Below are positions 58,128 to 64,000 of a stretch of DNA of 64,000 bases, piece after piece. Every line of letters begins with the position of its first letter. The first letter of the stretch is position 1. Under the pieces are notes generated by a model. It saw nothing but the letters and a program-made list of their open reading frames with translations. It ran no database searches and was not told where the DNA came from. The position numbers and the translations under genes are program-made. This stretch comes from Luoshenia tenuis (lineage in GTDB: Bacteria; Bacillota; Clostridia; Christensenellales; GCA-900066905): the NCBI RefSeq assembly GCF_014384745.1, contig NZ_JACRSO010000006.1:123786-187785 (forward strand), read 5' to 3'.

Positions 58128-58137
58128 TCGCGAATAT

Positions 58138-58187
58138 AAAAGCCCGCGGCAGGGAACAAAACCTGCGCGCCGGGCTTTTCTTTTTTG
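58138..58187 (+). terminator. Intrinsic terminator after rimI
   Basis: AAAAGCCCG and CCGGGCTTTT form the outer stem, GCAGG and CCTGC the inner one, with a small bulge between; CTTTTTT follows. A strong end of the tsa unit. Confidence 0.88.
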
Positions 58188-58334
58188 CCTAAACAAGGTA
58201 AAATAGTTGAATAGCAGCCGCCTGTATTTCGTCTTGTTTACGACGACGCGGTGATTTTCGACTATGGGCGGCCATAGATAATAAGTAGTAGAGGGCATTT
58301 GCCCTTTGCAAACCTGAAGGTTAGGAGCATCGGT

Positions 58335-59120
58335 TTGTTTATCGATATTGATGATATTCGCATCCATTACGAGAGTTTTGGAGAAGGGGAGCCTATCCTG
58401 CTGCTTCACGGCTGGGGCGGGCAGATCGAAAGCTGGGGCCCGGTGATCCCCTCGCTGGCGCAGGGGCGCAAGGTCTATGCGCTGGATTTCCCGGGGTTCG
58501 GGTCCAGCGCGCAACCGCCTAAGCCGTGGGATGTGATGGACTATACGGCAATGTTGCTCCGGTTTATGGACCAGATCGGCCTGGAAAAAACAGATGTGAT
58601 GGGCCACTCTTTCGGCGGCCGGGTGACCATCCTGCTCTCGGCCACCGCGCCGGAACGGGTGGGTAAGGTCATACTTGTGGATAGCGCGGGGCTGATCCCC
58701 AAGCGGACGTGGCGCTACTACTTTAAAGTTTACTCTTATAAGGCGCTTAAGCGTGTGGCCGCCTGCAGGCCGCTGGCGGCGCTGCTTAAAGGCGTGGGCG
58801 TGGATGCAAAAAAGATCGTTGCCAAGCGGGGGGGCTCCAGCGATTACCGCGCGCTGCCCGAGTGCATGCGCGCGACCTTCGTCAAAGTGGTCAATCAGGA
58901 CCTGCGGCCTTATCTTAAGCAGATCAAAGCCTCCGCACTGCTGATCTGGGGGCGTAACGATACGGATGCGCCGGTGTACTTTGGCGAGATCATGGAGAAA
59001 GAAATCCCGGATGCGGGCCTGGTGGTGTTGGAGAATGCAGGGCATTTTGCCTATTTGGACCGCTTCGGCGATTTTGATAAGATCGTTAAAAACTATATTC
59101 ATTTTGAGAAAAGAGGTTGA
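58335..59120 (+). CDS. Alpha/beta-fold hydrolase
   Basis: 261-residue cytosolic hydrolase. Oxyanion HGWGG (25-29), nucleophile S92 in MGHSFGGRV, acid in WGRNDTDAP and His in ENAGHFAYLD. I chose TTG 58335 because AGGAG lies seven bases ahead and the protein then starts where the fold does; TTG 58299 is a longer choice. It is in one unit with the MurF-like gene (three-base gap) and ddl, so it may act on cell-wall or amino-acid derivatives, but this is only context. The 200 bases before it contain no convincing promoter. Confidence 0.88.
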   Translation: MFIDIDDIRIHYESFGEGEPILLLHGWGGQIESWGPVIPSLAQGRKVYALDFPGFGSSAQPPKPWDVMDYTAMLLRFMDQIGLEKTDVMGHSFGGRVTILLSATAPERVGKVILVDSAGLIPKRTWRYYFKVYSYKALKRVAACRPLAALLKGVGVDAKKIVAKRGGSSDYRALPECMRATFVKVVNQDLRPYLKQIKASALLIWGRNDTDAPVYFGEIMEKEIPDAGLVVLENAGHFAYLDRFGDFDKIVKNYIHFEKRG

Positions 59121-59123
59121 TTC

Positions 59124-60779
59124 ATGTTGGATATGTTTCTATCCCCTTGGGTGTATTCGCCCGTGATCATCATCCTGGCCGCCCTGCTGGCGCTGGGGTG
59201 TACCAAAGGCTATATCCATATGCTTCAGCTGGAGAGCTATCAGCTGCCCGGTTATTTCCGCTGGTTCAAGCAAAACGATAATAAGCTGTACACAGCGACC
59301 CTTTTGGTGGCGCTTCCGGCCGCTATCGTGGACGCTGCCTATACCTTTTTGCGCAATCAGCTGCCCGATGCTTCCGCCTGGTGGGGTTACGCGGTATCGG
59401 CAGTGTTGGTCGTCAGCGCCCTGATCTTTATGTCGCAGCAGAAAAAACAGCCGGCGAAAAAGCTGCTGGTCTATACCGCAAGGGTCAAACGCCTGGTGGC
59501 GGCCATCGTCGTACTGGAAGCGCTGGTCTTGGCTGCGGCCACGGTCGTTATGTACTTTTATAATGCGCCGGCCATCTTCCTGGCGCTGCGTTTGGCACTG
59601 TATGCCCTGGTGCTGCTGATGCCCTTCTGGGTGGCGCTGGCTGCAGCGGTCATGCAGCCCATCGAAAGGGCTATCGCCAAAAAGTACTTTAAAGAGGCGC
59701 AGCGCAATATTCTGGAGAATGAGGCGCTGATCCGCATCGGGATCACCGGTTCCTATGGCAAGACCAGCACCAAGTTTATACTAGGCACCATCCTGGGCGA
59801 AAAATACCGGGTCTTGGTGACGCCTTCCAGTTACAATACGCCCATGGGTGTGACCCGGGTGATCCGCGAACAGCTGATGCCGGATCACGAAGTGTTCATC
59901 GCGGAGATGGGCGCGCGCCATGTGGGGGACATCAAGGAGATGTGCGAGCTGGTAAAGCCTATGCACGGGCTTTTGACCTCCATCGGCCCGCAGCATTTGG
60001 AGACCTTCGGCTCTATCGAAAACGTGGCGGCTACCAAATACGAGTTGATGGAAGCGCTTCCGGAAAACGGCATCGCTATTTTTCCGGATGACGGCGCCCA
60101 TTGCACCCGCCTTTATACTACGACAGAGGGGCTTGATAAAGCTCTGTTCGGCGTGGATGAGGGAGAGGGGCGCCTGGTCTGGGCAAAAGATCTTTCCTTC
60201 GGCCCGGAGGGCAGCCGCTTTACCCTTTGCACGCAGGATGGTCAGGAGGAAGAATGTACCACCCAGCTGCTGGGGCGGCATAATGTGCAAAACATCGTAG
60301 GCTGCGCGGCCATGGCGTTAAAACTGGGCCTGACGCTGCAGGAGATTGCCAAGGGTATCGCCAAAGTAGAGCCGGTAGAGCACCGGCTACAACTTATCCC
60401 CGGCGCAAATGGCGTGACGGTGATCGACGATGCGTTTAATGCCAACCCTGCGGGAGCCAGGATGGCGATGGAGGTTCTAGGACAATTCCCGGGCCGGCAT
60501 ATCGTCATCACCCCGGGCATGGTGGAATTGGGCGAGCAAGAAACAAAGCTCAACCGCGCCTTTGGCGAGCAGATGGCCAGCGCGGCGGATATCGCCATTT
60601 TGGTCGGAGAGAAGCGCACGCGCCCCATCGTAGAAGGGCTACTGGCCCAGAAGTTTGATGAGGATAATATCAAGGTCGTGGCAAACCTGGAGGAGGCGAC
60701 GCAGCTGCTGGGCACGCTGACCCGTGCGGGCGACGTGGTGCTTTTTGAAAACGACCTGCCGGATAACTATAACGAATAA
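59124..60779 (+). CDS. Membrane-anchored Mur ligase (MurF-like)
   Basis: 551 residues. The first 190 carry four or five hydrophobic segments (about 9-27, 58-78, 88-105, 125-145, 150-178), not present in normal MurF. The remainder is a full Mur ligase: ATP loop GITGSYGKTSTK near 206, substrate part SSYNTPMGVTRVIRE and EMGARHVGDI, HRLQLI and the DDAFNANPAGARMAMEVL motif typical of MurF. It probably joins D-Ala-D-Ala (or a similar unit) to a precursor at the membrane. Adjacent ddl supports this. Ordinary murF is not in the window, so this may be extra or the only copy. Confidence 0.9.
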   Translation: MLDMFLSPWVYSPVIIILAALLALGCTKGYIHMLQLESYQLPGYFRWFKQNDNKLYTATLLVALPAAIVDAAYTFLRNQLPDASAWWGYAVSAVLVVSALIFMSQQKKQPAKKLLVYTARVKRLVAAIVVLEALVLAAATVVMYFYNAPAIFLALRLALYALVLLMPFWVALAAAVMQPIERAIAKKYFKEAQRNILENEALIRIGITGSYGKTSTKFILGTILGEKYRVLVTPSSYNTPMGVTRVIREQLMPDHEVFIAEMGARHVGDIKEMCELVKPMHGLLTSIGPQHLETFGSIENVAATKYELMEALPENGIAIFPDDGAHCTRLYTTTEGLDKALFGVDEGEGRLVWAKDLSFGPEGSRFTLCTQDGQEEECTTQLLGRHNVQNIVGCAAMALKLGLTLQEIAKGIAKVEPVEHRLQLIPGANGVTVIDDAFNANPAGARMAMEVLGQFPGRHIVITPGMVELGEQETKLNRAFGEQMASAADIAILVGEKRTRPIVEGLLAQKFDEDNIKVVANLEEATQLLGTLTRAGDVVLFENDLPDNYNE

Positions 60780-60806
60780 CCGCTTATAAGAAGGGACCTG
60801 AAAGCA

Positions 60807-62003
60807 ATGAAAAAGCAAGTTGCCGTATTTTTCGGAGGCCGCTCGGCCGAGCACGATGTTTCCATCATTACCGGGCTGCAGCTGATGGATAACGCGGACA
60901 CCGCGAAATACGATCTGATCCCGGTGTATATCACCCGAGAGGGCGCCTGGTTTACGGGAGAGGCGCTGCGCAACATCGAGACCTTTAAGCATTTTGACCC
61001 GCAGACGAAAGGATTGTTGCCCTGTTGGCTGTCGCCCGTAGCGGGCGAGAGGGCGCTAAAAGCAGAAGTTACGCGTACGTTTGGAAAGAAGATTCAGTCT
61101 TATCCCATCGATGTGGCGATCCCGGCCATGCACGGCATGCACGGGGAGGACGGCACGCTGCAGGGCTTGTTCGAGCTGGCGGATATCCCCTATGTCGGCC
61201 CGGCCGTACTGGGGAGCGCCTGCGGGATGGATAAGATCGTCATGAAGTCCGTTTTTCGCGATAATGGGATCCCCGTACTGGACGCTGTGGCCTTTGACCG
61301 GGGAGAATTTGAGCTTGACCGGGAGGGCGTGCTGGATCGTATCGAGGGAGCGCTGCCCTATCCCATCTTTGTAAAACCGGCCAACCTGGGTTCCAGCATC
61401 GGCATCTCCAAGGCAAGCGACCGGGCCAGCTTGCAGGCGGCCGTGGAAGTGGCCATCCATTACGACCATCGTATCCTGGCGGAAAAAGGCGTGAACCATC
61501 TAAAAGAGGTGAACTGTTCGGTGCTGGGCATCGGCGCCCGGGCCGAAACGTCGGAACTGGAGGAGCCAGTCAGTTGGAAAGAATTCCTCACCTTTGAGGA
61601 AAAGTATATGCGGGGCGGAAAAGGCGCCAAATCCTCCGGCGGAAAAGGCGGCATGGCTTCGCTGGATCGCAAGATTCCCGCAGAGATCACGCCCGAGCAG
61701 GCCCAGCGCATCCGTGATATCTCGCTGCAGGCCTTCGCGGCGCTGGATTGCTGCGGGGTGGTCCGCATCGATTATATTATCGACCTGGACGAGGAAAAGA
61801 TTTATCTCAATGAGATCAATACCCTGCCGGGTTCCTTTGCCTTTTACCTGTGGGAGCCCAAGGGCATGCCTTACCGGCAGTTGATCGACCGCCTGGTGGA
61901 GCTGGCGCAGGAGCGCTTTGCCATCAAGACGAAAAACGCCTTTGCCTTTCAATCGGCCCTGCTGCAGAGCCAGGGCGGCGGGGCAAAGGGAAGCAAACGC
62001 TAA
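60807..62003 (+). CDS. ddl: D-alanine-D-alanine ligase-family protein
   Basis: 398-residue ATP-grasp ligase. N-terminal FGGRSAEHDVSIITG, HGMHGEDGTLQGLFEL, KPANLGSSIGISKA and the Mg-binding DYIIDLDEEKIYLNEINTLP are all present. In the omega loop, where typical Ddl has about a dozen residues including a Tyr, this protein has a longer Gly/Lys/Ser-rich stretch (about 268-290, with RGGKGAKSSGGKGG). The loop helps set the second-residue specificity, so a D-Ala-D-X product is possible. It lies 27 bases after the MurF-like gene. Confidence 0.92.
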   Translation: MKKQVAVFFGGRSAEHDVSIITGLQLMDNADTAKYDLIPVYITREGAWFTGEALRNIETFKHFDPQTKGLLPCWLSPVAGERALKAEVTRTFGKKIQSYPIDVAIPAMHGMHGEDGTLQGLFELADIPYVGPAVLGSACGMDKIVMKSVFRDNGIPVLDAVAFDRGEFELDREGVLDRIEGALPYPIFVKPANLGSSIGISKASDRASLQAAVEVAIHYDHRILAEKGVNHLKEVNCSVLGIGARAETSELEEPVSWKEFLTFEEKYMRGGKGAKSSGGKGGMASLDRKIPAEITPEQAQRIRDISLQAFAALDCCGVVRIDYIIDLDEEKIYLNEINTLPGSFAFYLWEPKGMPYRQLIDRLVELAQERFAIKTKNAFAFQSALLQSQGGGAKGSKR

Positions 62004-62007
62004 ACGC

Positions 62008-62036
62008 TTGAATGTCTCAGGGTTTGCTGCTATAAT
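62008..62036 (+). promoter_or_regulatory. icd promoter
   Basis: TTGAAT (62008-62013), 17 bases, TATAAT (62031-62036). Confidence 0.7.
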
Positions 62037-62089
62037 GCTAACGGATAATTTACGCGCGGGCGCGTGCATAACGAAAGAAGGAGCATGTT

Positions 62090-63298
62090 ATGGCAAAAAT
62101 TGCGATGGTAACGCCGCTGGTGGAGATGGACGGCGACGAGATGACCCGGATCATCTGGCAGGCGATCAAAGAAAAGCTGCTGGAGCCCTATATTGATTTA
62201 AAGACTGAGTATTACGACCTGGGCCTGAAGCACCGCGACGAAACGGACGACCAGGTGACGGTGGATTCCGCCCTGGCGACCCAAAAATACGGCGTAGCCG
62301 TTAAGTGCGCGACCATTACGCCTAACGCCCAGCGCGTGGAGGAATATGGCTTAAAGAAGATGTGGCGCAGTCCCAACGGTACGATCCGCGCCCTGCTGGA
62401 CGGCACGGTATTCCGCGCGCCGATCATGGTGGACTGCATTAAGCCCAACGTGACCAACTGGGAAAAGCCCATCATCATCGCACGCCATGCCTATGGCGAT
62501 ATCTATAAGAGCACGGAGATGGATATTCCCGGCCCGGGCAAAGTCGAGTTGGTCTTTACCGGCGAGGATGGAAGCCGCCAGACCCTGACGGTACACGATT
62601 TTAAGGGCCCCGGCGTGGCGATGGGCATGCACAATACCGATGCGTCGATCTCCAGCTTTGCCCGCGCCTGTTTTAACTACGCGCTGGATCTAAAGCAGGA
62701 TCTGTGGTTCTCCACCAAGGATACCATCTCTAAAACTTATGACCATACGTTTAAGGATATCTTCCAGGAGATCTACGATGCCGAGTTTAAGGCGCAGTAC
62801 GAGGCGGCCGGTATTGAGTATTTCTATACGCTGATCGACGATGCGGTAGCCCGCGTGATCCGCTCTAAGGGCGGCTTTGTCTGGGCCTGTAAAAACTATG
62901 ATGGCGACGTGATGAGCGATATGCTGGCCACCGCCTTTGGCAGCCTGGCCATGATGACCTCGGTGCTGGTTTCGCCCGATGGCAAGTATGAATATGAGGC
63001 GGCGCACGGCACGGTCACCCGGCACTATTACCGGCACCTGAAAGGGGAGGAGACCTCCACCAACTCGGTGGCGACGATCTTTGCTTGGACGGGCGCGCTG
63101 CGCAAGCGCGGTCAGCTGGATCATATTCCGGAATTAGAGGCTTTTGCCGACCGTTTGGACCGTGCGACGCTCAAGACCATTGAAAGCGGCGTGATGACCA
63201 AGGATCTGGCCGCGCTGGCCAAGCTGGATACGATCAAGACTGTCAACACCATGCAGTTCCTGGATGAAGTGCGCGCCACCATGGAGGCGGGCGAATAA
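62090..63298 (+). CDS. icd: NADP-dependent isocitrate dehydrogenase (eukaryote-like type)
   Basis: 402-residue enzyme that oxidises isocitrate to 2-oxoglutarate with NADP. VEMDGDEMTRIIWQAIKEKL, WRSPNGTIRALLDGTVFRAP and the AAHGTVTRHYYRHLKGEETS stretch (read in parts) are of the homodimeric type II form found in eukaryotes and a number of anaerobes. SD GAAGGAG precedes the ATG. It would supply 2-oxoglutarate for glutamate. Confidence 0.96.
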   Translation: MAKIAMVTPLVEMDGDEMTRIIWQAIKEKLLEPYIDLKTEYYDLGLKHRDETDDQVTVDSALATQKYGVAVKCATITPNAQRVEEYGLKKMWRSPNGTIRALLDGTVFRAPIMVDCIKPNVTNWEKPIIIARHAYGDIYKSTEMDIPGPGKVELVFTGEDGSRQTLTVHDFKGPGVAMGMHNTDASISSFARACFNYALDLKQDLWFSTKDTISKTYDHTFKDIFQEIYDAEFKAQYEAAGIEYFYTLIDDAVARVIRSKGGFVWACKNYDGDVMSDMLATAFGSLAMMTSVLVSPDGKYEYEAAHGTVTRHYYRHLKGEETSTNSVATIFAWTGALRKRGQLDHIPELEAFADRLDRATLKTIESGVMTKDLAALAKLDTIKTVNTMQFLDEVRATMEAGE

Positions 63299-63336
63299 GA
63301 TACAAATTTCCGTTAAAGACGAAAGGATTGGATGAA

Positions 63337-63837
63337 ATGGGTATTTATCAAACCTGGATGGACCGCGCCCAAAACGGCACCGAGCAGGAGCAGCAAGTTT
63401 TCTGGCAGACTTATCTGCATCAGGAGCGGGACGCGTATGCCAAGATATTGGCCGGGAAAAATCCCTGCCTGGAGGGCACGCCCGAGAGCATTGCCCAAGA
63501 GCTAGAGATGGATATGGACGTCATGGGCGGGTTTATCGATGGGATGAAGACCAGCCTGGTGGACGAGCTGGACGTAGAGGCCCTGGAAGCCGATACGCCG
63601 GTCAAGCTGAACCTGGATTGGGAAAAGCTGTTCTACAATATGATGGAAGCCAAAGCGGATTGGCTGTACAACCTGCCCGAGTGGGAGGATGTGCTGGACG
63701 AGCAGCAGCGCAAAGAGATCACCCGCCAGTGGCGCAAAGACCATATCGCTGTGAGCACCAAGACTGTGGGCCGCAATGATCCTTGCCCCTGCGGCAGCGG
63801 CAAAAAATATAAAAAGTGCTGCGGTAAAAACGCATAG
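63337..63837 (+). CDS. SEC-C motif protein of unknown function
   Basis: 166 residues with a helical N-terminal part and a C-terminal SEC-C zinc motif GRNDPCPCGSGKKYKKCCGK, as at the end of SecA. The ATG at 63337 has GAAAGGAT eight bases upstream. There is no SecA domain. The role is unknown; SEC-C proteins often bind metal or the translocase. Confidence 0.85.
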   Translation: MGIYQTWMDRAQNGTEQEQQVFWQTYLHQERDAYAKILAGKNPCLEGTPESIAQELEMDMDVMGGFIDGMKTSLVDELDVEALEADTPVKLNLDWEKLFYNMMEAKADWLYNLPEWEDVLDEQQRKEITRQWRKDHIAVSTKTVGRNDPCPCGSGKKYKKCCGKNA

Positions 63838-63857
63838 TTCCAGATGGAAAGCAAAAG

Positions 63858-63881
63858 GCGCCTCGACGAGGCGCTTTTTTA
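63858..63881 (+). terminator. Intrinsic terminator after the SEC-C gene
   Basis: 7-bp stem GCGCCTC (63858-63864) and GAGGCGC (63868-63874), three-base loop, seven Ts. Confidence 0.88.
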
Positions 63882-63892
63882 TTTGTAAAGAA

Positions 63893-64000
63893 AACCACGC
63901 GTTAGACGCGTGGTTCAAAAGAGCCTATGGCGATGAAGAAGAAAACTCCCTTTGCTAAAATAAAGTGTAGTCTGCCAAGTGCACAAAGAAAGCAAAGGGA
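63893..64000 (+). mobile_element. Likely left end of an IS200/IS605-type element (cut by the window end)
   Basis: A perfect 9-bp hairpin AACCACGCG (63893-63901) and CGCGTGGTT (63907-63915), five-base loop, followed by about 85 bases with no gene. Subterminal hairpins and a short leader before a Y1 transposase gene are the form of IS200/IS605 elements, and the AAAGCAAAGGGA end looks like a leader I remember from clostridial copies. No transposase is visible, so this is tentative. Confidence 0.4.

Noticed and set aside
57726..59102. A 458-codon - strand frame across rimI and the hydrolase
   Set aside because: It runs through a terminator and two well-supported + strand genes; composition is that of a shadow.
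1..64000. CRISPR arrays, tRNA or rRNA genes, T-box leaders, toxin-antitoxin pairs and phage genes
   Set aside because: Looked for on both strands; no repeated spacer pattern, cloverleaf, GGTGGTACCGCG motif or such gene pair was seen.

Overview
The window is about 64 kb of a chromosome that looks like a fairly GC-rich member of the Clostridia (Bacillota). The pointers are the block rnc, smc, ftsY, ylxM, ffh, rpsP, khpA, rimM, trmD, rplS; ribosomal protein L27 made with a cleavable N-terminus beside the protease Prp that removes it; strong AGGAGG-type ribosome binding sites; TTGACA/TATAAT promoters; and genes for indolepyruvate:ferredoxin oxidoreductase, a class B sortase and an ECF riboflavin transporter. 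A Christensenellales-like affiliation is possible but is only a guess. No tRNA or rRNA gene, CRISPR array or prophage was seen. Almost all genes are on the + strand; the exceptions are mntP, an XRE regulator, a DtxR-type regulator, a UlaG-like hydrolase and galT.

Layout. 1-3.5 kb: aryl-acid metabolism (paaK-like, iorA, iorB). 3.6-9.8 kb: ACT-domain protein, alr, 5-FCL, a membrane protein, rsmD, coaD, two uncharacterised genes and plsX, followed by acpP and rnc to 10.8 kb. 11-13 kb: a visibly AT-richer two-gene insert (AraC-type regulator and esterase) separates rnc from smc. 13.4-22.6 kb: smc, the SRP genes and a ribosome/tRNA maturation block in which TrmD carries an extra GNAT acetyltransferase domain. 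22.7-26.8 kb: KdpD/KdpE with no kdpFABC genes, and two small proteins. 26.9-33.4 kb: mntP, DegV, L21-Prp-L27, a DNA glycosylase, an alanine/sodium symporter, sortase B and an XRE regulator. 33.6-41.7 kb: a metal-homeostasis region with a DtxR-type regulator divergent from feoA-feoA-feoB, then arsR, a small metal-binding protein, a Zn/Cd P-type ATPase and a minimal SufC-SufB pair. 41.8-45.6 kb: a HEAT-like protein, a hydroxyacid dehydrogenase, a UlaG-like hydrolase, and a tautomerase/aldo-keto reductase pair under a MerR-type promoter. 45.8-51.3 kb: uvrB, a VOC protein and uvrA. 51.4-55.6 kb: galT, galK and an amidohydrolase. 55.6-58.1 kb: FMN riboswitch with ribU, then tsaE, tsaB and rimI. 58.3-62 kb: an alpha/beta hydrolase, a membrane-anchored MurF-like ligase and a D-Ala-D-Ala ligase. 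62-63.8 kb: icd and a SEC-C protein. The last 110 bases look like the start of an IS200/IS605-type element.

How the parts fit. Alr, Ddl and the MurF-like ligase all serve the D-alanine branch of peptidoglycan synthesis. Iron uptake (Feo, with DtxR-type boxes), zinc/cadmium efflux (ArsR control) and Fe-S assembly (SufCB) lie side by side. Regulation can be read directly in several places: two tandem dyads in the feo promoter, paired CATATG motifs at arsR, a 19-bp-spacer MerR-type promoter, an FMN riboswitch with its terminator, and 11-bp-period direct repeats upstream of kdpDE.

The window is mostly housekeeping. I found no clear-cut new defence or biosynthetic system. The most unusual items are the TrmD-GNAT fusion, the MurF-like/Ddl pair with an atypical Ddl loop, the orphan KdpDE promoter region, the arsR-to-sufB arrangement and the AT-rich insert. 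All assignments come from reading the sequence; no database search was run.
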